Part shown: piece after piece, positions 32,010 through 41,012 of the stretch
How the letters are laid out: each line of letters starts with the position of its first letter
Numbering within the stretch: position 1 is the first letter of the stretch
Source of the DNA: Fontibacillus puldeungensis
GTDB taxonomy: Bacteria > Bacillota > Bacilli > Paenibacillales > Paenibacillaceae
Assembly (NCBI RefSeq): GCF_042678945.1
Contig: NZ_JBHTLM010000005.1
Location: forward strand, 62,001-126,000
Reading direction: 5' to 3'
DNA: 64,000 nt
The notes under the pieces: model-generated
The model's input: the letters and a program-made list of their open reading frames with translations, nothing else
Told to the model about the DNA's origin: nothing
Database searches by the model: none
Position numbers and translations under genes: made by a program

Positions 32010-32972
32010 ATGAAAAAAGTTGAACGGATTAATACCATCATGCGGTATATGAACAACCGGTCCCACTTTACGATTTCTGAAATCATGCGGGAATTTAACA
32101 TCTCTCGTTCGACAGCGATTAGAGACATCAAAGAAATTGAGGCCTTGGGGATGCCACTGGTTGCTGAAGTTGGAAGGGACGGGGGTTATTTTGTCATGCG
32201 TAATTCTGTCCTTCCTGTGGTTCGCTTTACCGATAATGAGATCAAAGCCCTTTTCATTGCTTTTATGGCCACAAGAAATCAACAACTCCCTTACCTAAAG
32301 AGCCGTCAGTCATTAGCTGAAAAATTGCTAGGCCTCATTTCGGAAAACCAGCAGGATGACCTTTCTTTGTTAAATCAAATCTTGCTTTTTGAAGGGACCA
32401 ACCCCAATAATCCCGACCTGCTTGATCTTTCAGACCTCCCCCACCCTATGTTAGAAAAACTGATCCAGCTCCTTCTTTTGGATAGCTATTTATGGATTAC
32501 CCTCAAAGAAGAGAGCGTAGTAAAGTCTTATTCGATATTTCTCTTGCACCTATATCGTGAAAAAAGCGTTTGGTGGATTGAAGGCTTTGACTTAGTGGAA
32601 GAAAAGAGGCGGATTTTTCCCGTCGACCGTCTCACCGATATCAGACCCTACCCGACGAAAAAAAGATTAAGTAAGAAAAAAATTTTAGAAAAGCTAAGTA
32701 AGCAGGAGGAGGCAATCAACCTTGTCCTTGAACTTGGTCCAAAAGCGATTGCCCAGTTTAGAAAATACCATCCTTTAAAAGTTTCAATTTCCTATACGAA
32801 TCCTTACCAAGCTACAGCCCTTCTAAGGACTTATATCCATGTTAATGAGCCCGAAGAATTGGCCGAAATGATAAACTGGCTGCTTTTTCTAGGTGGGGAT
32901 ATCAAGGTCAGAGAAGCGCCAGAAGAAATCTGGGAAGGTTTACAAGAGAGATTGAGCAGCTTTAAGCTTTAG
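32010..32972 (+). CDS. HTH/WYL-domain transcriptional regulator (YafY type)
   Basis: 320 residues. The N-terminal DeoR-like HTH (about 5-60) reads INTIMRYMNNRSHFTISEIMREFNISRSTAIRDI. A WYL domain in the middle (about 145-235) has LYREKSVWWIEGFDLVEEKRRIFPVDRLTD; its usual Trp-Tyr-Leu core is modified. WYL domains are thought to bind nucleic-acid or nucleotide ligands. The gene is divergent from the GyrI-like gene pair (112 bp apart), a common arrangement for a repressor. AGGAG precedes the ATG. Confidence 0.88.
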   Translation: MKKVERINTIMRYMNNRSHFTISEIMREFNISRSTAIRDIKEIEALGMPLVAEVGRDGGYFVMRNSVLPVVRFTDNEIKALFIAFMATRNQQLPYLKSRQSLAEKLLGLISENQQDDLSLLNQILLFEGTNPNNPDLLDLSDLPHPMLEKLIQLLLLDSYLWITLKEESVVKSYSIFLLHLYREKSVWWIEGFDLVEEKRRIFPVDRLTDIRPYPTKKRLSKKKILEKLSKQEEAINLVLELGPKAIAQFRKYHPLKVSISYTNPYQATALLRTYIHVNEPEELAEMINWLLFLGGDIKVREAPEEIWEGLQERLSSFKL

Positions 32973-32998
32973 TTTTAAGGAATGGAACTCCTATATCC

Positions 32999-34861
32999 TC
33001 AAAGGAGCGTCAGAACGATCTGCTCCCCGGAACGTGTAATTTTGTAAATGCCCTCTTGCATATCAACGCCATAATGCTTCTTGAGCAGCCGGTTTCCGTC
33101 GTAATCGCTCTCAACAACGACCAGATAATCGTAGCCGCTGAGCAGGTTATCCATATTGTCCTCATAGAACAAACAAATCCCGTCCACCTTCGGGGCATAT
33201 AAGTAATACTTCCCGACATATTGCATGTAATAGTTCGTTACTTGCTGATCTCTATCCGAGGCGTAAAAAAGGTATTTGCTGTTATCCTCCTGGCCACCTT
33301 TGTACCACCGATCACCGGTAACCTTATAGACTTTGTACGGAAGCGTAGTTTCGTAGCTTTTGGCAATGGAAAGGATTCCGTTGTATTCCGATAACAGCAA
33401 GGTGGCGGCCACAGCTATACAGGCCATAATTCCTTTTTGATAGTATCCTTTCATTTTGACATTCTTAAAGGCGTGATAGTCGGGCACTTCGCCGATTTTG
33501 TAATGAAAAGAACGCTCCAGATCTACCATAGCGCACATCACCAGACCACCGACAAAGAGCACTACAATGCTCGATGCATAACGCTCAAAGCCGGCCAGTC
33601 GAATGGCTTCATCCAGCGGCATGGAGTAGAGATACAGCCCCAGGATTCCTGCATAATAGAGCAGCAGTACGAGATCAAGGGCAATCAGCGCTTTCCACAA
33701 GTTCCATTTCTTCTTCAATACAACGGCTGCAAAAATAGAAGCGGCAATCGCCATGAGCTCAAAGGCGACAATCCCCATCGCCGGCCGCGTGGTAAGATCG
33801 GTGCTGGACTTCAGAAATAGCGAAATAATGTCATGCATTTGCTCCGGGGTTTTTCCCCTCTCCATCCCCTGAAGACCGGAGGAAGAAACATTGAATTTGT
33901 TCTTAATTCCCTGAAAGACGGTCGCCATACGCCAGCTCCAACCGAAGTAAGGCAGCAATGCGGCGCAGATCAGCCCGCCAACAGCAAGCGCATTCTTCCA
34001 GCCGGGCTTACTCGGGTGAGTCAACCAAGTATAGATGAGGAAGACCAACCCGATGGCTGCAAAAATAATACCGGTGCTCTTCATGACCGTTAGCAGTCCC
34101 GCAAGTGGAAGAACTACAATACATGCTCGCCTAATCTCATTTCGAAACCGATAGACAGCCGCCAAGATAGCCAGCGCATAAATCGGGAGCAGGAAATCCA
34201 CCAACAGGTTGGTGATGCGGATCGTAATATTGAAAAAGGAAAGCATGGAAAGGCCAAATCCGAGAAAAGCATATAAGAGAAAACGCTTCTTCTCCGATAC
34301 GATGCCAAACATGGCATAAAAACAGGAAAAGATGAGCAGCCCCTGCGCGAATAACATGACGGACTCAGCATGTCCCGCAAAACGGCAAATATAATAGAGA
34401 AAAGACGAGACACCCAGCGGATAATTTTTAAAATCAATGAGACTTGAGGCTGGCGTTGGAAAGGCATCCGTGCTTAACATCACCTTCAGGACGATCGCCC
34501 AATGGGAAAAATTATCGTAGTGCGTCAATTTATTTTGGAATAACACCAGCAGAAAAATAAGGCTTCCTGCCAAAAACGAAATCTGAAAGATCGAAAAGGA
34601 AAAACGAAGTTTGGCCCCTTGGCGCAGCCGAAGAAACACGATCGCAGCATACGCAAACAGGCCCAGAATCATAACGGCAAGGCTGACCGCATAGAGCTGC
34701 CCTGCCAAACCACCTAAAAAAACTATACAGGCAATCGATGAAAATACGAATACAGGCGTAAACTCCCAGGGAAGTGAAAGTGTTTTTCGAACAAGCAGCA
34801 TGTAACCCAAACAGGAGAATACCAAGAGGACTCCCATCAAAAATTGAAGTATGATCAGCAT
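32999..34861 (-). CDS. Large polytopic membrane protein of a polysaccharide operon (GT-C-like)
   Basis: 620 residues with about 13 hydrophobic segments and a soluble C-terminal tail of about 120 residues. The first extracytoplasmic loop contains NKLTHYDNFSHWAIVLKVML, and the layout matches GT-C-fold glycosyltransferases, though I cannot name a family. It is the third gene of an operon: the ATG at 34861 lies 18 bp after the stop of the BcsA-like gene and follows AGGAGG. A role as membrane glycosyltransferase or polymer-modifying enzyme for the synthase's product is inference. Confidence 0.8.
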   Translation of the reverse strand: MLIILQFLMGVLLVFSCLGYMLLVRKTLSLPWEFTPVFVFSSIACIVFLGGLAGQLYAVSLAVMILGLFAYAAIVFLRLRQGAKLRFSFSIFQISFLAGSLIFLLVLFQNKLTHYDNFSHWAIVLKVMLSTDAFPTPASSLIDFKNYPLGVSSFLYYICRFAGHAESVMLFAQGLLIFSCFYAMFGIVSEKKRFLLYAFLGFGLSMLSFFNITIRITNLLVDFLLPIYALAILAAVYRFRNEIRRACIVVLPLAGLLTVMKSTGIIFAAIGLVFLIYTWLTHPSKPGWKNALAVGGLICAALLPYFGWSWRMATVFQGIKNKFNVSSSGLQGMERGKTPEQMHDIISLFLKSSTDLTTRPAMGIVAFELMAIAASIFAAVVLKKKWNLWKALIALDLVLLLYYAGILGLYLYSMPLDEAIRLAGFERYASSIVVLFVGGLVMCAMVDLERSFHYKIGEVPDYHAFKNVKMKGYYQKGIMACIAVAATLLLSEYNGILSIAKSYETTLPYKVYKVTGDRWYKGGQEDNSKYLFYASDRDQQVTNYYMQYVGKYYLYAPKVDGICLFYEDNMDNLLSGYDYLVVVESDYDGNRLLKKHYGVDMQEGIYKITRSGEQIVLTLL

Positions 34862-34879
34862 CTGTCCCTCCTAATCCTC

Positions 34880-37159
34880 CTATGCGCTCTCGGTATGTGA
34901 ATGGACCAAATCATCCAGCATCTGATCGATAAGGCCGCGATCCACAATGTCGCCGATATTCTCAACCGAGAGAAGCACCTCTTGATGACGGGCTGTAGTT
35001 TTACCTGTATGCTGCAAAATGACTTCAATATTACTTTTGGTATAAAAGGTAAACACAGCCCCTGCCGAAATATCTCCCTGGAAGTCCGAAGCAGAAAAGA
35101 AAAGGTAATTGAAGCTGCGCAGCGTACACGCAGTCCCATCTGTAAAAATGATCGGACACTGAAGCGGAATCCGCGGCATTTTTCTCTTATCACTTAGCGG
35201 TTGGATAATACGCCGCTTCACATTGCGAACCATATCGTCATAGGCCGTATCCCACAGATTCATCTGCTCCGGCAAGGAGTGCTTCCGGTCATAAATGATT
35301 TGCGTGTATTGACGTTTGTCCATCTCACCCACCGGCTGAACCGTTGCTGAATAACGCCAGCCCTCTCCGTCCTTTTTCACATAGACGATGACGGCATCCA
35401 GATTCGCCTCATAGCGCTCGGTTTTCACAGTCAAAGAGATCGTAGTCTGTGACGGCAAGTAAATGGGATGCATGACATACAGGGCAATGCCATTCTCTGA
35501 TACATCTACGGTCCGGGCCTGATAGCGCAGGTTGCTCGCCTTGTAGTGAATCGTTACATCCTCTTGCGCCCGAATACGCTCCGTCTCCCGATAAGCGTGG
35601 CGTCCGATCATGAAGAACAGGGCATAACATAGAGCGATCAAATTATGAACCAGCCAAAAAATGATGATACTGCTGTAGAAGAGAGCCAAACCGTACTTGC
35701 CATGCACATACCGGAAGAGAGCCGCCATCGAAAGAAACAGCAGGAAGAGGTGTGGAAGTGCATACAATAGAGAGGCCATCCATTTTCCACCGGCAGCCTT
35801 TTTTTTGTTCGTTACCTTAAATTTTCTTTCATGGATGTGCAAGGTTTCGAGTAACACAGGTACGATCAGATACGGCATAAAAATGGTATCAATGACCTGA
35901 CTCCACCGCTGATTTCGAATATTGCTGGACAGATAACGCATCGACATACTGTAGCAAAAATAGGACGGAAGCCAAAATACTAGAATTCCCCAGAAACTAG
36001 CATTTACGATTTGGAAATCGAATAACGCAAATAAAATAGGAGCCAAAATGAAAATCAACCGGTTAAAAAAGGACCACCAGTACATGAAGCTGCTCAAATA
36101 GGTAATTCTCGTCCAGAGGCGAAGCTTTTTGGAAAAGATGGCGCGGGTGTTCTGCAGACTTTGAACAATGCCCCTTGCCCAGCGGATGCGCTGCTTAATC
36201 ATGCTCTGGATCGTTGTTGTGGTCAGCCCGGCGGCCTGAACCTCCTGGGTTGCATACGTAATATAGCCCGCTTGCTGCAAACGGATGCTTGTCTCAAAAT
36301 CCTCGGTGATCGTTTTCAGTGGAAAACCACCGATCTCCTCCATCGCTTTCCGGGAAATGACCGTGTTGCTCCCCGTATAAGACACCGCATTGGAGGCATT
36401 GCGTAAAATATTAACCTCTCTTGAGAAGAAATCCTGCTCGTTCGGAATGCTCTGTTCGGCATAAAGGTTAAATTGAAATAAATCCGGATTGTAGAAGCTC
36501 TGAGGGGTTTGAACCAGCCCGAGCTTGAATGTGTCGTCCACTTCATCCTCTCTTCGAAGCCGCCATTTCCCATTGTCCTCGGTAAACCCCGAGAGCAGGA
36601 AATACGGAACAGTCTTCATCAGAAAGGTATGCTGCGGAATCATGTCAGCATCGAAAGTGGCAATGAGCGGAGAGGAGGTTTTGCTCAGTGCATGGTTCAA
36701 GTTGCCGGATTTGGCCTCCTTGTTTCCAGGAAAGCCAAGATACCCGACGCCAAACTGTCTGGCAAGCTCCTCAACCTCAGGCCGCCCTCCATCATCGCAT
36801 AAATAAATATGAACCTTCTGCTTGTCCGGATAATCCATATACGTACAGGCATTGACGGTTTTATACAACAGATCGACCGGCTCATTGTGCGTGGCAATGA
36901 ACACATCTACATCCGGATAATACTTCGGCGGAATGGTTGGGAAATCGAGCTGTGTACGTTCCTTCTGCATTTTCTGAAAAAACAATTCAAAGGTAGTCAG
37001 CACCGTCACCGTTTCAGCCACAAACAGCAGGATGCCAAAAACCATATTCAAAAAGCCCTCATTCCATGGCAACGTAAAAATCATACGCCATAGCAAGTAA
37101 ATGGACATCAAGATGATTGTGACGATGAACAAAATATTTTGCCGCTTTTCGTTTCGCAC
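34880..37159 (-). CDS. BcsA-like processive GT2 polysaccharide synthase with PilZ domain
   Basis: 759 residues. Two N-terminal helices are followed by a GT2 domain with the processive D,D,D,QxxRW set: DVFIATHNEP, LCDDGG, FDADMIP, TED and QRIRWARG. Several membrane helices (about 370-530) then form the translocation channel. The PilZ domain (about 540-630) carries RETER and DVSENG, which match RxxxR and D/NxSxxG for c-di-GMP. An extra region of about 110 residues after it is unassigned. I placed the start at the GTG at 37159, which overlaps the stop of the upstream gene in TAGTG and has GGAGG 11 bp before it. No BcsB, BcsC or BcsZ neighbour is present. Confidence 0.93.
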   Translation of the reverse strand: MRNEKRQNILFIVTIILMSIYLLWRMIFTLPWNEGFLNMVFGILLFVAETVTVLTTFELFFQKMQKERTQLDFPTIPPKYYPDVDVFIATHNEPVDLLYKTVNACTYMDYPDKQKVHIYLCDDGGRPEVEELARQFGVGYLGFPGNKEAKSGNLNHALSKTSSPLIATFDADMIPQHTFLMKTVPYFLLSGFTEDNGKWRLRREDEVDDTFKLGLVQTPQSFYNPDLFQFNLYAEQSIPNEQDFFSREVNILRNASNAVSYTGSNTVISRKAMEEIGGFPLKTITEDFETSIRLQQAGYITYATQEVQAAGLTTTTIQSMIKQRIRWARGIVQSLQNTRAIFSKKLRLWTRITYLSSFMYWWSFFNRLIFILAPILFALFDFQIVNASFWGILVFWLPSYFCYSMSMRYLSSNIRNQRWSQVIDTIFMPYLIVPVLLETLHIHERKFKVTNKKKAAGGKWMASLLYALPHLFLLFLSMAALFRYVHGKYGLALFYSSIIIFWLVHNLIALCYALFFMIGRHAYRETERIRAQEDVTIHYKASNLRYQARTVDVSENGIALYVMHPIYLPSQTTISLTVKTERYEANLDAVIVYVKKDGEGWRYSATVQPVGEMDKRQYTQIIYDRKHSLPEQMNLWDTAYDDMVRNVKRRIIQPLSDKRKMPRIPLQCPIIFTDGTACTLRSFNYLFFSASDFQGDISAGAVFTFYTKSNIEVILQHTGKTTARHQEVLLSVENIGDIVDRGLIDQMLDDLVHSHTESA

Positions 37160-38247
37160 TAAAGCCGCCGCCTCCTTGCTGCAAATACCCACCGTCGCTG
37201 CATCTGAAAACTTAGCAGGAACAGCAAGGCATCACAGATGAGTTTCGCAATTTTCTCACTCATGAAGAAAAACGTATGAATCAAATATACGCCTGTGCTG
37301 GAAAGCAAGATCACAAATGCACATAGCGTCAAATAGCGCCATAGACTTCCCTGGCTATCCTCTTTGCGGAATACAAAGTGCTTGTTTAGCAAATAGTTGA
37401 CTACTATAGAAATGATTCTTGCGATGACTGTCGCTAGTAGAATCCTTAAATAATCCTGCTGGCCCAACATGGGCCTTAATAAATCGATTAAAAGCCAGGC
37501 AATTCCTAAATCGACAACAGCACTAGCAATCGAAGAGGAAATAAATCGCATGAAATTAGAAAATAACACACTCATCACCCGAGCACTGTCCCGAATCGCT
37601 TTAAAATGAGTTCCTGCATTTCCATTTTCATAAATGACTTGAATCGGCAGCGTATGAATCGGTATGCCGGACTGAATGCAGGAAATAAGCATCTGCAGCT
37701 CGTATTCAAACCTTGAGCCACGAACACCTTGCATAAATGCAAGCAGCCGGGGGCCGAAGGCACGAAGCCCTGTCTGGGTGTCTGACAGTTGCTTGCCGTA
37801 CAGCATGGCAAAAATAAAGGAGGTGATTCGATTACCCAGTAAAGACTTGTGGGGTATTCCACCTTCACTGAAGTTCCTTACTCCGAGAACCAGCGCGTCA
37901 GGACGTCGCTTAGCTGCTTCGGCAAGCCGATAAACATCCTTTGCAGCATGCTGCCCGTCAGAATCTGCAGTTACAACGCAAGAAATCTCATCGAACTGCT
38001 GTTCGATATACTGAAAGCCAGTCTTGAGTGCAGCACCCTTCCCCCGATTTTGCGTATGTCGCAGCAGGATACAACCGTTCTCATGGAGCTCCCTAAAAAT
38101 CGATTGGTACCCCTCACCAGAGCCATCGTCCACAATGACAATATTCATCAGGCCGTAATCTCGCAATTGCTGCACATAGGACAATAGTCTCTTATCCGGT
38201 TCAAGTGATGGTATAAGAACAACCATTTCGCCCTTTTGTTTCTCCAT
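37159..38247 (-). CDS. Polyprenyl-type GT2 glycosyltransferase fused to a GtrA membrane domain
   Basis: About 362 residues. The GT2 part (about 1-220) has VLIPSLEP, VIVDDGSG, RGKGAALKTGF and TADSDGQHAAKDV with its D-x-D, as in dolichyl-phosphate mannosyltransferase/ArnC-like enzymes. The C-terminal GtrA part (about 225-355) has four hydrophobic segments and VNYLLNKHFVF. Such fusions load and flip a lipid-linked sugar. The ATG at 38247 has GGAGG three bases away; an ATG seven codons later is an alternative. It is the first gene of the polysaccharide operon; its TAG overlaps the GTG of the BcsA-like gene by one base. Confidence 0.9.
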   Translation of the reverse strand: MEKQKGEMVVLIPSLEPDKRLLSYVQQLRDYGLMNIVIVDDGSGEGYQSIFRELHENGCILLRHTQNRGKGAALKTGFQYIEQQFDEISCVVTADSDGQHAAKDVYRLAEAAKRRPDALVLGVRNFSEGGIPHKSLLGNRITSFIFAMLYGKQLSDTQTGLRAFGPRLLAFMQGVRGSRFEYELQMLISCIQSGIPIHTLPIQVIYENGNAGTHFKAIRDSARVMSVLFSNFMRFISSSIASAVVDLGIAWLLIDLLRPMLGQQDYLRILLATVIARIISIVVNYLLNKHFVFRKEDSQGSLWRYLTLCAFVILLSSTGVYLIHTFFFMSEKIAKLICDALLFLLSFQMQRRWVFAARRRRL

Positions 38248-38309
38248 AATCCTCCAAAATAAGCCATTATTCGACATGTTTTTACATAATCTTTTATTGA
38301 ATATTTTGT

Positions 38310-38338
38310 AGTATAACATCGGTAAGGGCAGCCGTAAA
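38310..38338 (-). promoter_or_regulatory. Sigma-A-type promoter of the polysaccharide operon
   Basis: On the - strand TTTACG and TATACT are separated by exactly 17 bp. The site is about 60 bp before the ATG at 38247. No riboswitch motif is apparent in the leader. Confidence 0.6.
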
Positions 38339-38478
38339 CGAGCAAGCTGAATTTATGTGGTTCAAAAGAACTACTAAAATTGCCACATCCTTAATTTACA
38401 AAATCACCGTAAATTTGTCGATGACTTTGTGCTTACTTTTAGCAGAGTTCACCGCGCTTCGTCTGCAACGGCATATTA

Positions 38479-38506
38479 AAAGGCCATCCTATGCGGGATA
38501 ACCTTT
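38479..38506 (-). terminator. Terminator of the M3 peptidase gene
   Basis: On the - strand AAAGGTTATCC pairs with GGATGGCCTTT (two G-U pairs), followed by TTTT. It lies about 20 bp after the stop at 38525. Confidence 0.7.
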
Positions 38507-38524
38507 TCTTTGATCATGCTTTGT

Positions 38525-40051
38525 TCAACTGAATAGTTCGTTCAGTATAGGTGCACATATATTGGCTACGGCACCATCAGAAAACGGATTGGATAACTTC
38601 CCTGCTGCCAAAAGATTCAAATAGTTTGTGCTTCCTCCCTTACTGCAAAATGCAATATAGTCTTTACACGTCTCCCGATAGTTGTTTTCTGATCTCCCAT
38701 AAAATTCAAAAACACTCATTAATGCAAAGTTATAGTCGATGTAGGAAAAAGGAGCGTTGAAGAGATGAGGTTGGCGTAGCCAAGAAGTTCCACGCTTAAC
38801 GGATTCATGATGATTCCCGGCATGCCAGGGCATGTATTTCTGTTCAATTTCTCGCCACAGTTGACAACGCTGGGATTTTGTTAAAGCTATGTTCTCATAT
38901 ACTTGGTGTTCAAATTCATCAATGGCACATCTGTAAGGAAGGTATCGCAATGCCTCATACAGATGATTCTGTCTAAAGGTATTTTGATGCTCCCCGACTA
39001 TAAGCTCCAAATAGGGGTATGAAAGGAATTCCATCGTCCTGGAATGCACCTCATTGATACTGACTGTTGAACGGTGATATTCGAACAACTTCTGACTGCG
39101 TGCTGCGGTATAAAATGCAAAACCATGCCCCAGCTCATGGATAAACATTAACGCGTCGTTGCCTTTGCCTTTTAAATCGCTAATAATGAAAGGTACTTTA
39201 TAGTGTGGGAGCATACAACAGCAGTAAAAAGGCCGCTTATTAAGTCTAGGCTCAACATCAAACAATTCATGATCATAGATGAAATCAATGTAATCTCCAG
39301 TCTCCTGAGAAATCTCGTGAAATATACTTTTGACACTACGGACAATATCCCCAACTGCACCAATGGGCACAGAATCATCCTCAGGTCTTCCCTTTTCAAA
39401 CTCGTCACAGGCAGGCGTTATGTTGTCAAGAATCTGTCTGCGAAAAGAGGAGATCTCTTCCTTCCCATAATCGATACGCCCCTGAATGCGATACGCCATT
39501 TCTATATAGTTATCAAAACCAAGGCTGTGGGCCAGGTTTGTACGAACGTGAATCATATTGTGGAATATGTCTTCGAGTTCATCAGACATCGCTTCTTTCG
39601 ATTTTCCTGAAGAAACCAGCTTGTTATATTTTATACTTAATCGGTTTTCTTCAAGTAGCAGTGGAACGGCCTTTTCTCCGAAGAGGCTTCTTTTAATTCT
39701 CATATCCTGAATAATCTTATCGCCGAATTCAGCCCTAATTTCCTCGATATAGGGGGAATCCAGAAGCATATCGTCACATTCTTTTCGAAGCAACCTGATT
39801 CGCGGCTCTTCAATACTATCTATGTGCACTGCGTTGTTGTAAAAAGAATCCGAAGTGTCGGTCAAAAAACGGATATATGCAAGGTCCGTCAGCATATCTA
39901 AATATTGATCCGTGTTTTTTCGTGATAGCCAGAGATCACGGATTTCCTCGTAGGAAGATGCCGCTGCCATGTCCTCCTTAGATTTCAACAAAGACGCCTT
40001 TTCTTTTTCATAATCCGGGCAAATATAATTGAGTTCTGTAAATTTTTGCAT
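38525..40051 (-). CDS. M3-family oligoendopeptidase (PepF-like)
   Basis: 508 residues, slightly short for PepF. The zinc motif is intact: MFIHELGHGFAFY (HExxH), with the third ligand Glu expected in INEVHSRTMEFL further on. The enzyme is cytoplasmic and cleaves short peptides. I placed the start at the ATG at 40051, because GAGGAG lies 7 bp upstream; the longer frame begins inside that ribosome site. It is a single gene; no peptide exporter or transport gene adjoins it. Confidence 0.92.
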   Translation of the reverse strand: MQKFTELNYICPDYEKEKASLLKSKEDMAAASSYEEIRDLWLSRKNTDQYLDMLTDLAYIRFLTDTSDSFYNNAVHIDSIEEPRIRLLRKECDDMLLDSPYIEEIRAEFGDKIIQDMRIKRSLFGEKAVPLLLEENRLSIKYNKLVSSGKSKEAMSDELEDIFHNMIHVRTNLAHSLGFDNYIEMAYRIQGRIDYGKEEISSFRRQILDNITPACDEFEKGRPEDDSVPIGAVGDIVRSVKSIFHEISQETGDYIDFIYDHELFDVEPRLNKRPFYCCCMLPHYKVPFIISDLKGKGNDALMFIHELGHGFAFYTAARSQKLFEYHRSTVSINEVHSRTMEFLSYPYLELIVGEHQNTFRQNHLYEALRYLPYRCAIDEFEHQVYENIALTKSQRCQLWREIEQKYMPWHAGNHHESVKRGTSWLRQPHLFNAPFSYIDYNFALMSVFEFYGRSENNYRETCKDYIAFCSKGGSTNYLNLLAAGKLSNPFSDGAVANICAPILNELFS

Positions 40052-40213
40052 ATTTACTCTCCTCACTTAATCATATTGCGCCGCGCGGTCGCATAAAAAA
40101 ACATACAATTTTTGCAAAAAAAAAATAGTAGACTTATATTAATTTTTTTAATACACTATTATGTACTCATGGCTTTTTTAGGGGTATCATTTTGTTACGT
40201 ATGGACATTCGGT

Positions 40214-40239
40214 AAACCGGCACCTTATTGTGTCGGTTT
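40214..40239 (+). terminator. Orphan terminator on the + strand
   Basis: AAACCGGCAC pairs with GTGTCGGTTT (one G-U pair) and is followed by T-rich sequence. No gene on the + strand ends here. The 220 bp around it (40067-40287) hold no other coding signal. Confidence 0.5.
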
Positions 40240-40287
40240 TTTATTAGGATATAACAAAAAAGCAGGCCCCTGAAGGAAGAGACCCGC

Positions 40288-40611
40288 TTACAAAAAGGTA
40301 TGTATTTTGTCTAAACACTCCTCGACTACTTCATCAGGGGCTTTGCCAGCAATATCAATACGCCTTGCTCTCCAATCGAGATTTTTTATTTGGTCCGTTA
40401 AAATAACCCCGCCAAATACAAGACCATCAGGCAGCGGCACTTCAAAGCCCCACCCCCTAACCGTATGAGTAATCGGACAAACAGAAACAAAACCCGTCGT
40501 GTCATTAAATGCTTTTGGCGACAATACGATTGCAGACCTTCTCCCGGTTTGTTCGTGACCTGCTTGGGGATTGAAGTTTATCCATACTAGATCTCCTCGG
40601 TCTACACTCAT
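40288..40611 (-). CDS. mazF: MazF/PemK-family endoribonuclease toxin
   Basis: 107 residues, the full MazF length. Key pieces: GDLVWINFNPQAGHEQTGRRSAIVLSP, with the conserved Arg of the active site in GRR, then VCPITHTVRGWGFEVPLP and GVILTDQIKNLDWRARR, holding the catalytic-region Thr. It cuts mRNA at a short sequence. Its ATG directly follows the stop of the antitoxin with no gap, so the two are translated together. The gene pair is the usual type II toxin-antitoxin order (antitoxin first). Confidence 0.94.
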   Translation of the reverse strand: MSVDRGDLVWINFNPQAGHEQTGRRSAIVLSPKAFNDTTGFVSVCPITHTVRGWGFEVPLPDGLVFGGVILTDQIKNLDWRARRIDIAGKAPDEVVEECLDKIHTFL

Positions 40612-40851
40612 TTAGAGCAATTCCTTCCCTTCTACGCCAAATTCCATTTCATCGTGGCGATTTTCTGGTTTACATTGAGCCAATAACTGTTCCAGTGTCG
40701 GCTTTTTTTTGGCTGGTACCACGATAAGCGTATGATCGTCACCTACGATCAAATCAACTTCGGTTCCTTGGCGAAGCGCAATCGCCTCGGCGATCTGGCT
40801 TGGGATACGAATACCAAGGCTGTTTCCCCATTTTTGGACGGTTGTCGGCAT
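40612..40851 (-). CDS. mazE: AbrB/MazE-like antitoxin
   Basis: 79 residues. The N-terminal swapped-hairpin AbrB DNA-binding fold (VQKWGNSLGIRIPSQIAEAI) is clear, as in MazE/PemI antitoxins, followed by a charged tail that would bind the toxin. The start is the ATG at 40851, with GAGGGGG 7 bp upstream; the longer ORF lacks a site. The antitoxin and the complex should bind the palindrome at 40908-40930 and repress the operon. Confidence 0.92.
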   Translation of the reverse strand: MPTTVQKWGNSLGIRIPSQIAEAIALRQGTEVDLIVGDDHTLIVVPAKKKPTLEQLLAQCKPENRHDEMEFGVEGKELL

Positions 40852-40907
40852 GGATAAACCCCCTCTTCTTTGATTCCTTTGTACCATCGTATCACGCCCT
40901 CATTCCG

Positions 40908-40930
40908 TTGTATATACTTAGTATATACAA
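40908..40930. promoter_or_regulatory. Operator palindrome of the mazEF operon
   Basis: TTGTATATACT-T-AGTATATACAA is a perfect 11-1-11 dyad, 57 bp before the antitoxin ATG, and contains TATACT-type -10 sequence. Confidence 0.7.
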
Positions 40931-41012
40931 ACACCAAAGAATGATGCTTTATACAATAAAAAATCAAGTAACTCAAAATTCAAGTCACAAAACATCCCAT
41001 ACACGCTTACCG

